This document shows, piece by piece, positions 54,273 through 64,000 of a DNA stretch of 64,000 bases (its first letter is position 1; each line of letters begins with the position of its first letter). A program made the translations under genes and the position numbers. The notes under the pieces were generated by a model. The model worked only from the letters and a program-made list of their open reading frames with translations. It did not search any database and was not told the origin of the DNA. The DNA comes from Takakia lepidozioides. Lineage: Eukaryota; Streptophyta; Takakiopsida; Takakiales; Takakiaceae. The DNA is taken from contig CM060733.1 in NCBI GenBank assembly GCA_030704615.1, forward strand, positions 32,426,001-32,490,000, written 5' to 3'.

Positions 54273-54900
54273 GGTCTGGAAGCTGGAATCAGGTGCACAC
54301 TCACATTATCCAAAGTGGATTCATGCCAAATGTTTTTTCTACTCAACACCCTTGTCAACATATATGTTAAGTGCGGGAGCATCATGGATGCTTGCCAAGA
54401 TTTCTACAGAATGCCTCAGCGATCTTTGATCATGTGGAATATAATGTTGGCAGGATTTACCAAACATGGGTGTGGTAGGAATGCTTTGGCAACCTATGAG
54501 CAAATGTTGCACAAAAGGGGTGCCCAACCACATCACGCTTCCGCATGTTTGCAATGCGTGTGCAAGCCTAGGACCTCTAGAAAAGGGGAAAGAGGTCCAT
54601 GGTGACATCATCAAAGCTGGAATTGTACCAGATGTCATCCTGAACACTCCCCTGGTGGACATCTATGCCAAATGTGGGTGCATTAAGGATGCGAAGTGAG
54701 TTTTCAACACTATGGCTGAACCAAATGTGGTGTCATGGAATGCGATGCTTGCAGGGTATGCATAGCAGGGACATGGTATGCAGGCTTTGGAGACCTATGA
54801 TCAAATGATGGGGGAAGGGGGCGCACCTTCTTCAATAGCACAACGGCTACAAGTGGGTAGATGGTCAACTGGAAACAGCAATGGTAGCAACACAATTGAT
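54273..54900 (+). pseudogene. PPR pseudogene fragment
   Basis: Continues the interrupted copy after the solo LTR: IQSGFMPNVFSTQHPCQ and, in other frames, KCGSIMDACQDFYRMPQRS, LAGFTKHGCGRNALATYEQM and DIIKAGIVPDVILNTPLVDI. Frameshifts and a TGA after KDAK mark it as non-functional. Confidence 0.7.
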
Positions 54901-55060
54901 AGATTAAGGCCCACTGCTAATGAAGGTACCTTCTTCAACATATTTCACCCTGTTTTCCCCTGCTATCAGAGTCGTCCCTAAATTTTCATGTTGAATTCTA
55001 CAAGTTAGTTCGTTGGTGGATCTAAGGTGGTGTTGGAGTGATTTTGACATGTTACTGCCA
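54901..55060 (+). repeat. OSB-upstream repeat segment
   Basis: Matches 52870-53010 and, inverted, 28800-28880 (CACCTTCTTCAACATATTTC, and CTATCAGAGTCGTCCCTAAA). It ends near 55060, where the FCP1-like locus begins. Confidence 0.55.
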
Positions 55061-56094
55061 ATGTATAAGTCGTACTTGAACCCAAAGTCGCTCGGTATCT
55101 TCCTTCCAAAATATAAAGCGCTCGTCGACCCATACAAGGACAGGTTTCTTCTGGATGAACTCAAACCGCACCTGGAAGAGTTGCGGTTATTCGGAAAAGA
55201 CGCTGATATATTCAACGTGGAAAAACCCATAAGATGTCCACCGTATAATGACCTAAAGGTCAAATGCCTCTTGCTATGGGATTTGCAGTGGCAGGTTTAT
55301 CTTGTAAAACAAAAATTTCCTGACGCTTCATTGGAACAGTTTGAAACGTAGATGGCTGCTCTAGATTTTCATGAACCTCGACTGTCCAGTGGACGTTGCT
55401 CCCAATGTCAATCCTGTCCTTGGTTTATCTTGATTACCACCTGAGTGGATGTATGAATTTCTCACATATTGCAGCACCAGTTTCTCCAGTTGCGAAAGGA
55501 TTGCGCTTGATAATTTTTGACCTGAATGGAGTTTTGTGCAAAGTCTGGAAGCACCAGAAGAGCTACAGTGTCTCCCGAATGTCCGAGACAGACTATAGGA
55601 TAACAACTCTTGTTGGATTTCGACTTCTCTATAGGTGGGAAAAATATCGTGAGATGTGGACAGAGTTGAACAAACATTTCCGTCTAGGTATATGGAGCTG
55701 CATGATGTACAAGAACTTGCAGCCTATCCTGGACTTTATGCTTCGGGGTCTTCCTCAGCCGACATTCGTTATGTCTCAGGAAGATTGTATCTCTTGTCCT
55801 ACTTCTGTCCACCCTCAATTTATATCAGGATATGACCCGCCGAGTCTGTTCTTGAAGCCATTGATGACGGTCTGGCAAAGATTTGGTGGTCAGTACAACC
55901 CGAGTAACACTCTACTTATTGACGATTCAGCTATTAAGTATGTGTTGAACCCGCCTGAATCCTGCCTGATTCTAAAATCGTTTGAATCCGTTGAGATGGA
56001 CTCTTGCTATCTCCAGAAGGTTCTTCAGAAATATTTGCTTGAAATGAAGAAATCTCATACCGTTTCCAGTTATCTCAGGGAAAAGAGGATATGA
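55061..56094 (+). CDS. FCP1/HAD-like gene, 5' truncated
   Basis: Exon 55061-55347 encodes a conserved-looking but unknown segment (LPKYKALVDPYKDRFLLDEL and on). An intron fits 55348-55474 and holds palindrome copy 9. The last exon reads LRLIIFDLNGVLCKV, LGIWSCMMYKNLQPILDFML and TLLIDDSAIKYVLNPPES. These are the nucleophile Asp motif (DLNGVL, with Asn in the usual second Asp place), the W-S/C-x4 N segment, and the DD motif of FCP1/HAD-like proteins. Plant members of this family commonly have DLNG rather than DLDG, so this may be normal for it. The gene lacks a clear start because the OSB repeat abuts at 55060. Confidence 0.65.
55373..55398. repeat. 26-bp palindrome copy 9 (intronic)
   Basis: GAACCTCGACTG-TC-CAGTGGACGTTG, inside the intron 55348-55474. 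Confidence 0.85.
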
Positions 56095-56317
56095 CTTAAG
56101 CCTTGTCAGAATGTTTCCACCGATCCCAAGTTTAAGCCTCTCCTGGATTATGTTGATGATTCTAATTACGGGAATCTCCGATATGATGCTTCAAAATAAA
56201 GATTTTATTGATCAACCACGTCTGTGATTCAATGTTTATTTTTTATTGGTTTTTTTATAGGTTGTATTGTTTTTCTAGAAAAATTGTCGTGTACTGTGAT
56301 TTCCTTTTCAATCTGAA
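56095..56317. other. Short intergenic interval
   Basis: AT-rich, between the two FCP1-like loci; no exon recognised. Confidence 0.3.
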
Positions 56318-56439
56318 TTGACATGGAATTGTTTGCTATTTCCTAGTCTCATCCATGCGTTTCTCCACCCCATACCATCCCGATTCTCTGAGATACAGGC
56401 CTTCTCCGAAACTCGTCTCGGGGGCTTTTTCAAATCCGA

Positions 56440-56466
56440 CAACCTCTACTGTGCAGTGGAGGTTAA
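56440..56466. repeat. 26-bp palindrome copy 10 (intronic)
   Basis: CAACCTCTACTG-TG-CAGTGGAGGTTA, 40 bases before the acceptor at 56506. Confidence 0.8.
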
Positions 56467-56506
56467 CCCGTGTCTGTACATTGACCTTGTAAGTTCGTTT
56501 CTGCAG

Positions 56507-58940
56507 GTTCATGGCGATGCTGCTGATGCCAACTTCTTGTCGGGACCTCCATTGGATTCCTCCATATCAGAAATTTGTCTACAGAGGGACAACATTCACA
56601 CTACTGTAGAGATTTATGTCATCGACGGTGAAGCATCATCCAGGCACTTGGCTTCCATTCAATTGCATGACCCTCTTCTTCAGTCCATTCCTGAAAAGGA
56701 TGTTCTGTCGCAGGATTGTTTAGGATTGAATATCGAAGATGGAAGCCAACTTGACAAATGTGCAGGGGATTTCGTGGACCTCACTCTACAATCCTCACCC
56801 TCCGTGTTAAGTGTCAATGGTGTGAAATCTACCTCGAGAATGTCATCCGTTGATGACGCGGCTGAGGCTGCGGCTCCGCAGCACAATGTTGCATCTCTTC
56901 CCTCCTTCTCTCCCCACCACGAAGGTTGGACAGCCCAAATCAGAAGGAGTCAGGTAAAATTACTTATATCTGAATTCTAACTCGTCCTTTTGTTTTCCTT
57001 AGTACTAGGTCTGATGTTCTTGTTTTACTGTAGGCCATAAAATCTGCGGATTGTGACATTCTTGTCAAACGACGTCTTCATTGGAAATCTATTCCGAGAT
57101 AATCCCTTCGTTACGTTTGAATTCCATTCAGGATGTGGAGTGCTCAAGGGACAATTTCCATTCCATTCCCCTTCTCCGAAACCTTTTTGACGAGGACAAA
57201 GACGAAACTTCAATTGCAACTTCTGGGCTTCCCGACCCTGCAGTGTTGGCGCAATGTTCTGCACCGAGGAAGCGGAATAGGTCCCCCAAACCATTTCCAT
57301 CTCTTCTACAAATCGGTTCCACCGGAGAGAAATCCTTCGTCAGAGACAAAGCAGACTCGAGGAAGAAAAGGCATACCTCGGACATACCGGGGTCTCGTCA
57401 AAACACATCCATTGGGATGCCAAGCCCGCTAGCGAGACTTTCCAATAAGGCGACATCAGTATTATTCGATATCATTTCTCCATTTTTTTCTTTTTTCTGT
57501 TCGTTTGGTTATGCACTAATTAACTCCATCTTTTCTCAACAGGCGGGGATGCAGCACGATACCTTCATCAATTTCCCTCCGTATATAACCTGAACCTCCA
57601 CTTGGCAGTCGATGTTCCTCTTCTTAGCAATATTCACCCTCCTCTTGAAACATTCCAAGCCCATAACATTGTGCAGTATTTTGCCATTTTCTGCACAATC
57701 GTGTTGATATTCCATACACTCAATCATTCTGGGTCGTGGGTATTTTTCATGGCAAAAACACTAATGTCAGTGTGTGATTAACCTGCTCATCCTTTACATG
57801 CAACAGCGGGGAAGAGGAAACGGATGTTGTTAATTTTGAGTGTCAACGGACTCCTCTGCTACTGGCCACCCCCAACCGGCGGTGAACTGTTTAAGGAGAA
57901 ATTTCGTTTCAGGAATGTGACACTTCAAGTTCCTGACAGACCGTTTGTGGTGCCTCGGCCTGGAGTCTTGGAGTTTCTGGACCTTGCATTGAAGCATTTT
58001 CACGTGGCCATTTGGTCATGTGCTGATAGAGGTGTTATTTGTAGGATGTTGGAGAGTTTCGTCCCCACGAAAATAGCGAAGAAGTTTTGCTTCATATGGT
58101 CTGCTGAGGATTGTAAAGATACCACCGGTTATATTAGGCCCGAGATGAAATATCTCGTGAAGGATATTCGAAGTGTTATTGTCAGGTACCCTGGTAGACC
58201 GTTTGCTACGCAGGGGCAAATACTTCTTGTAGATGATGAGCCATCAAAAGGCCTGCGAAACCCACAAAATACTGGATTCTTCCCTTTCTCATTCAAGCCT
58301 TCACCAAACGGATTGCATGACTAGGATGATATGACAAAAGCAGTGTTGCCATATATATCGGAGATGGTTGGAGCTTCAACAGTCGTTGATTACATTAGCG
58401 AGAACTGGGCAAAGTGTTCTCATAAGCCTATTGGTCGAGACCATGCCTACTGGGCTTGGTATGGAAGATATCTTGATCCTCGTATTTGGATCCCACAACA
58501 AAAGGAACCTGATTACCTTGGTAGGCACGTGGATCCCATTCTTCTTTTGTTTGTTCATAATTTGATTTTCCAATTCTTTTGCAGCTGCATTTGCACTCTT
58601 ACCTCAACATATCCATATGCAAAACTTCCACTTTGAGCCTAACATTTGTCATTTCCATCGCTTGTCCCCAGTTACATTCAAGGAACGAATTCTAAAAGAG
58701 GAACAAGAGCTGCGTGATTGGGAAGAATGGCGGGCGTGCCGGGAGGCTTCAAGGGCATCAAGTAGAGTTGGCAGTAACATTTCAGATGACAATGTCAGCT
58801 GGTTTCACCTTCCTGAAAGTATCTCCGTGTCCTCTGGAGCGGAGACCGTTGCAAGTGGTTGTGGTAACCAGAGGCGTCTTCGGACACATGCCTTGACTGC
58901 GAGCCGTTTGGGAGGAGGCTCAGTATTATTAATGAGTTAG
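56507..58940 (+). CDS. Second FCP1/HAD-like gene, multi-exon, with in-frame stop
   Basis: Exons fit at 56507-56952 and 57034 to about 57450 (a Ser- and acidic-rich region without a known domain), 57807-58520, and from about 58585. The third exon has KRMLLILSVNGLLCYWPPPT, LALKHFHVAIWSCADRGVIC, FCFIWSAEDCKD and GQILLVDDEPSKGLRNPQNT, the order of plant FCP1-like proteins. The nucleophile Asp is replaced by Ser (LSVNG), so phosphatase activity is doubtful. A TAG at 58322 falls after NGLHD, but the frame continues with AVLPYISEMVGAS and DHAYWAWYGRY, so this is probably a decaying gene or an untested exon border. Palindrome copy 11 lies in the intron before exon 3. The last frame (58617-58940) is Glu/Arg-rich. 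Confidence 0.55.
57592..57617. repeat. 26-bp palindrome copy 11 (intronic)
   Basis: GAACCTCCACTT-GG-CAGTCGATGTTC, in the intron before the exon starting at 57807. Confidence 0.75.
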
Positions 58941-58999
58941 TATAAGCCGTAACGGTTCTATGGCTTCAGAATCTATGGCTTGTATGGCATTGAGTCCAT

Positions 59000-59281
59000 G
59001 AACGGATGGACAGTTGATGTTCATTTTTCTGTTGCTCCATCGCCTTGAATGATATAATCTCAAATAAAATATGAATGTTTCATATCATCAATCAGGTCCC
59101 GACAGACTCGTTTTTCCATGTTGTCCTCTTCATCACATGCCATCATTGTTTCATATTTGGTTCTGCCATTATTCCATGTTTGTTTTTGTATGTCATTTTG
59201 GATATCGGAGCTCTCATCATTGTTTGATTCATTGCATCCTCCCATTCCTTTTAATGAACGTCAACTTGGCAGTGGATGTTC
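59000..59281. repeat. 26-bp palindromes, copies 12 and 13 (diverged)
   Basis: A diverged copy at 59000-59023 (GAACGGATGGACAGTTGATG) and a better one at 59256-59281 (GAACGTCAACTT-GG-CAGTGGATGTTC), downstream of the second FCP1-like gene. Confidence 0.6.
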
Positions 59282-61700
59282 ATCTAAGACCACAATACGT
59301 ACTTGTATTTTTGCGTAGAATGTGTGGAGGATTACATAATTTGTTGTTATATAGTGCACAAATAGTCAAATAATTATAGATATATCTCTTTATTTCTATT
59401 ATAGATTATAATTATTCATATATCTTGTATTATTTCTGGACCAAACAAAAGTCCAGAATTAGTTAAAATAGAGTTATCAACGCAGCCCCTTGAGAGAATC
59501 AAAATCTAAATGAGCCTGAAATTTTGAACTTCGAAGCTTGCGATGCCATTAGTTGATGTCTTCATGTCGCTCAGTGGGAGAGGGCCAATGATTAGAGCAT
59601 AAGCGGCAACGTTGAAACAGGAGGGGGGGATTCCGCGCGTCGAGGCAAGGAGTCGGAGACATCATCTCTGGGGGCTTCCCTCTTTCCATTTTTTTCATAC
59701 TACTATAACATGAAATCGGCACCGATTTGTATTGTTGGATGCGGTTGTCCATCAAATTATACCCACATTCCGTACAAATCTGCATGGATGGTGCTTGAAA
59801 AGTAATATCTAAAATTTGAAATCGACACAAACTTGTGCAATGTATACATGATATGGTGGATTTAAAGGTTTCTTTCGTTTTCTGTAAGTCCAATATTTTC
59901 TCTTAAAACATCATTTTTTAATTTATAACCGTCGATATAATGCCAATATGATAGTAATTTGCCACTTTATACAATGTAGTGTGACAGTTTATTTTTTCGA
60001 AATTTTCCGGTGTTTGGCGGTTATTTGTGTAAACAAAGAACAGTCAGTTTTGGTTCTAATTGAATGAGGCATTTGAAAGATCCTTAGGAGGCGGTTCTTT
60101 ATCATTATGGATTATTTGGAGAACCTGCGGTTACGGGTCTTTGGCAGTATGGCACATGAGGTTATGAGGCGGAGGTGGTTATCTCAACATCTTATTGGTT
60201 ATAAAGTCCGGTTTTCTCAAAGATACCTTACCCCTTTTGGTTATGTCTCTTTGATTCCATACTCTACACTTACGTTCAACATTTACCAAAATTTATATTC
60301 ATGACACAACACAATCAGTTTTATGAGACTAACAAAAATTGCACAAGTAACATTCATTTGTTGCTAACATGGTAAGCATATACTTAGAGCAACCACCTTC
60401 ATGTTCTTCCTATCAACTGCTGAAAACCACCACAAAATTAAGTCGATATTGACATCAAATACACCACATACCACCTAACTGCTGTACAAATGAAATAACA
60501 AATCCTTTGGTTATATAAACAGGTTTGAGCCGGTGTTCATGCAAATAACTTGAAGGAGATTCAAAGCTTTTGTTGGATCCGGGTCTGATCTTTCAGAGTT
60601 CTTCAAATTAGGTTATGGGGCGGGGGCGGGTACTCGGCCACTTCAGAACAGTCGGTTCCTTCCAGAACAGGCCGGTCTTTCAAAAAGTTGCCCCCGGCGG
60701 TGAAGTGCATATATAACCGGTTGATACCCGCCGGGCTCTGTCCTCATTTATAACCGCCCAACACTGGTTTTTTCCTCTATTTCCATAATAACTTTCTCGC
60801 TTTGGAATGTGACCAAAAAGTGTAGGTTATATGTACATTGAATAATATTATTTTGGACAACAAATCGAAAATCGGTGCCGACTTTACTACATCCACTTAT
60901 ATGCATATTATGTTAAAATATTCAATTTGTCTCTATATACTTCATTTGTCATTCATATGTGCACTTTGTGTTCCTATGGTCTTAGGAGTTGTACCTTGTA
61001 ATTATGTGTGTTTGACTTATTTTCTGGGACATTTGGAGTGGGATTGTTTCCAAACCTTACCCAAACCAAAACTGAACCTTGTCTCATGACTCGTTTTCTA
61101 GTCCGAGTGAGTGTGGAAGGTAGGCTGCTCATGCTCATGTTCTCTCTACTCATCGCTCATGAGAAAACATTCCCTGTGCATTGAGCCATAGTTTTTGTCT
61201 CGCCTATTCTGTCTGGGAACCACCTTTCATATTAGCATGGTTGTTGATTGTTCGATTTGTTCCTTGTTTCGATTAACAAGTTGGGGGACTGTTGTCAGGT
61301 GCCTCTTACGAAAGAGTGGGTGTTCCGAGCATGCATGATACTTTTGCTCATGTGTGGTAGCTTTTCACCAACGATGGTGGTGTTTGTGTGCCCATTATTT
61401 TTCAGCTTAGGTGAACTCAGGTGACCCCTGTAGCATGTGGCACAATTAAATTTGCTCTCTTGTGTCTCTCCCTTTGGAATGAAATATTTTCCTTCTTTTT
61501 CTGATATATAGAAGAATCCGGCCCAAGCCAGCTTAAATGAGAGCCATCTCCGCTAGCAAGCCAAGATAGTGCCCCTGGTCGGGGGTGGGCTATATTTCTT
61601 TCTTTGGTATTAGCTAATGCTCTTTAACTTATACATTCAGAAGTTAGCCATGAGTCCTTTGGCCCTGCGCTTTCTTTCTTCTCTCTCTTTACTCTAACCA
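59282..61700. other. No gene recognised
   Basis: AT-rich region. The motif AAAAGTCCAGAATTAG near 59447 also occurs at 11357. A GC-rich block with a CATATATAAC element lies near 60708, and may be a promoter or LTR remnant. No coding exon is supported. Confidence 0.4.
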
Positions 61701-61702
61701 AG

Positions 61703-62142
61703 GAATTGCTTTTTATGGCTCCACCATTGAAGAAAAGGCGCTAGTAGAGCAATGGCTAGAAGTTGAAGGCCAAAACTATGAGAACTATGATCTCCTCAAA
61801 TCTCAGCTATTGTGTACCAGTTGCTTTTCAAATCTGTCTTCATTGGCCAACTGGCCGATGATGCCATTGTTGCAAAAAAAAAGGGAAAAACTGAGTAAGG
61901 TGTTGGATATGTATGAGGCACATCTCGCCAAACACAAGTATTTCGTCGAAGAATTTTTTAGTCTAGCAGATCTCAGCCACTTTGCCCTTTGCTAACTATC
62001 TATTCTATGTTGCCAAAAAACAAGATTTAATCACCTCCAGGAAGCAATAAATGTTGCTACATGATGGGAGGATATCTCCTTGCGTCCTACCTGGAAGAAG
62101 GTAGCTGACCTTGGGGCAACAACAATAGAATCTCTCATTTAG
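61703..62142 (+). pseudogene. Phi-class glutathione S-transferase, C-terminal fragment
   Basis: After an acceptor (ACCAAG) the frame reads GIAFYGSTIEEKALVEQWLE, KREKLSKVLDMYEAHLAKHK and FFSLADLSHF. This matches the alpha-helical C-terminal domain of plant phi-class GSTs. After a stop, another frame continues NVAT, WEDISLRPTWKKVADLG, the usual GSTF end. GSTs of this class conjugate glutathione to electrophiles in the cytosol. Two frame breaks, one stop near 61995 and no N-terminal thioredoxin-like domain upstream indicate a pseudogene or a badly truncated copy. Confidence 0.7.
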
Positions 62143-62524
62143 TGCCCAATTTTAGGCCAATTTTTGTGAGATTGATGCCAATGTATTCTCCATAGAGTGC
62201 TTTGTGCACTTTTGTTTTGGTTGGAAATATCGCTACTAGTGAAATTTATATCTGGAACTTGCCACTACATAGTAAAATCTATTCAACTACATGACAACAT
62301 GGCTTGATAGTACATCTTACTCACGAAATGCACTAGTAGTTGTACTACACGTCGGCATGGGTTGGTAATCATCTTACTCAATACTAAAATGGATAACAAG
62401 ATACTTCCCCTACATAGTGATACTTTCAACTACACGTCGGCATGTGGTGAATCACTTCTCACTAAAGAGTGAAAATTCATGGTCATCAAATATTCACTAT
62501 ATAATAAATCATTCCACTACACAT
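62143..62524. repeat. Short repeated CTACACGTCGGCATG segments
   Basis: CTACACGTCGGCATG occurs at about 62346 and 62431 and related CACTACA words recur. No gene is recognised. Confidence 0.4.
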
Positions 62525-62640
62525 GCATTGGTGCAATGAAATGTATTACCGCCATGTGTGCTGGTGTAGTGAAATGTATTACTGCCATGTGTAGTGGTGT
62601 AGTGAAACTCATTCATTGCCACGCGTGCTACTGAAGTGAA
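62525..62640 (+). repeat. Tandem repeat of about 35 bp
   Basis: GTAGTGAAATGTATTAC and GCCATGTGTGCTGGTGTAGT-like units recur two to three times in tandem. Confidence 0.6.
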
Positions 62641-62733
62641 ACCACGAACCCCTACTCCCAAAAATTTGGTGGGCCCCAACATAGTGAAATATTTTCACTA
62701 CCTGAAAAGACTACCCATTTTAGGGCTGTACCA

Positions 62734-63186
62734 CACTAGCGGCAAGAGGGACAGCGGCACTCAACTTCGGACCCTCGTATTGGTTGAAGGGAGGCCAGTG
62801 TGCCGCTCTCCCTACCACACTAGCGCTGCTGCCGGCGGAGAGGCGTTGACATGGCTCCGACCTGGCGCCTACATGTCACATTCCCGTGAAATACGGCTTT
62901 CCAGGCAGTGTCCCCTGGAAATCCACAATTTTAGGAAGACATTTTGTCCTGGCGCGATTCTCCCGCCATCGCGAAGCTGGTCTCTCGTCTCTCCGATCCC
63001 GTCGTGCGAGGGTATCTCCTACCTGGTTATTTTTTGAATGAAAAGATAAGGTAGTTGGGATTTTTTTGCCGCCCGGCTTATGCTATAGTGTGGTAGCCTA
63101 TTCATTGCCGCTTGATGACATGGACCTATATCATCCAACAATCCCTAGCCTAGCAACGTCCACGTGCTGTTGGTGTGCCGCTAGTG
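62734..63186. mobile_element. CACTA-type non-autonomous element candidate
   Basis: It starts CACTAGCGGCA and ends TGCCGCTAGTG, perfect 11-bp inverted ends that begin with CACTA. Related CACACTAG words occur inside (62815). A 3-bp target-site duplication was not seen (CCA against TTA), so the call is weak. Confidence 0.35.
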
Positions 63187-63196
63187 TTACGGCCCT

Positions 63197-63244
63197 TACT
63201 TCAGATCGAGCCAGAAATGACACTTCAGATCGAGCCAGAAATGA
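63197..63244 (+). repeat. 24-bp tandem duplication
   Basis: CTTCAGATCGAGCCAGAAAT, followed by GACA, is repeated twice in tandem. Confidence 0.8.
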
Positions 63245-64000
63245 CGCGCCTAAAACGACTAGGGTGTCAGTAGTCAAACATGCCTGAAATGACTCAAAAG
63301 GTAGTGAAATGTAGTCCTAAAAACCAGATCCTGTTGTTGTAGTGACCTTTTCATTGCCACTCTGCAGCTGTCCAAACACCCACCCCAAATCCACCCCAAA
63401 TGCATCCATTGCCACTACAACTTGCATAGCACCCTCACCACTTGCTTACTGTTTGAAAAGACCTCACGCTCTAATCATGTTGCCGAGGGAATCTTACTGG
63501 GTATGGGGACACAGGTAAGGATCTACAAATACGCACATAATTAGAAGCGATGGCGTCTACTGGGTAAACTGAATACTAGGACCTGCAGTGGCAGTAGCAG
63601 GGAGGTAGGTAGATTGGTGGAGTCCTTAAAAGCCACTGACTGAGATGGCCAGCCTTCTGGCCACACAGACAACAGTCACACTGGTCCATTATTAGTATGA
63701 AAAACTACTATCTATTATTTCTTACCGCACCCCCTTCACAATCATGAACCCTCCACTAATCAGTGACTAACCTCCCCGGGCAGGTCGGTGGCAGGATTCA
63801 AACAATCTGGTCACCATCTCTAGAGCATCACAAGAATGTGATATTTAGGACAGGCCAGGGCGACAATAATACCCACTTGAGCTTTGACATTTGTGTAATA
63901 CTGTGTAGAGAAATGTGAGGAACGAGGACTCTGTGCATTGATGGTTGTGTTGAGTATATTGTAGACGTGCGAAGGAATATTTGTAGTACTAAAGTCTTGT
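63245..64000. other. No gene recognised
   Basis: No coding, RNA or repeat feature supported. Confidence 0.4.

Noticed and set aside
40834-58940. Integrated giant virus genome
   Set aside because: Introns, absence of capsid, polymerase and packaging genes, and plant-type families make this unsupported from the sequence alone; kept only as an alternative explanation.
62525-63244. CRISPR-like array
   Set aside because: Tandem units are adjacent without unique spacers, and the genome is eukaryotic.

Overview
The window looks like nuclear DNA of a land plant, most likely a non-seed plant (bryophyte, lycophyte or fern grade; I cannot place it further). The plant signature comes from a PLS-type PPR protein, OSB-type (organellar single-stranded DNA-binding) PDF motifs, a SIN3-like PAH protein, plant FCP1/HAD-like genes, and remnants of COR413, GEM-like GRAM, phi-class GST and receptor-kinase genes. 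Coding exons carry short GT-AG introns and sit in a repeat-rich background. Most genes here are broken; only the SIN3-like gene (17209-18498) and the OSB-PPR gene (21656-24370) look largely intact.

Layout. 1-5300: an OSB-PPR pseudogene fragment, then the 3' two thirds of a Ty1/copia element on the minus strand, then an OSB fragment. 6133-9343: a decayed gene of the DUF7869 (transposase-like) family. 9780-10860: a roughly 200-bp satellite rich in telomere-like CCCTAAA words. 11575-14620: a fold-back element and a decayed PIF/Harbinger pair. 15640-16665: inverted LINE-tail-like segments. 17209-18498: the SIN3-like gene. 20894-24370: a receptor-kinase exon remnant and the OSB-PPR gene. 27346-28184: the 5' LTR, primer site and first half of gag of the same copia element, in opposite orientation. 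28186-29760: OSB fragments and an FCP1-like remnant. 30228-40709: a Ty3/gypsy element that carries a cytosine-5 DNA methyltransferase domain between protease and reverse transcriptase, plus two antisense host-gene remnants upstream of gag. 40834-46491: a multi-exon minus-strand locus with a ParB-like/amino-methyltransferase-like pseudogene and an upstream ORF with RNA polymerase II CTD-like repeats. 48771-55060: an OSB-PPR pseudogene cluster with a 375-bp tandem PPR array and a solo LTR. 55061-58940: two FCP1-like genes. 61703-63244: a phi-GST pseudogene and small repeats.

Main biological points. (1) The gypsy element is a retrotransposon-borne DNMT, with canonical motif order I-IV-VI-VIII-IX/X. 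(2) The OSB PDF motif and the PPR array splice together in frame at 23697-23873, and a second copy (53276-53535) has them fused without an intron, so an OSB-PPR chimera seems to be a real and expanded gene family. (3) Copia and OSB halves at 4940 and 28185 are reciprocally separated, which fits a 23-kb inversion (or a misassembly). (4) A 26-bp palindrome (arms GAACCTCCACTG / CAGTGGAGGTTC) recurs at least 12 times, repeatedly inside introns of the DUF7869, ParB-like and FCP1-like genes, and marks these unrelated genes as a possible shared mobile gene set.
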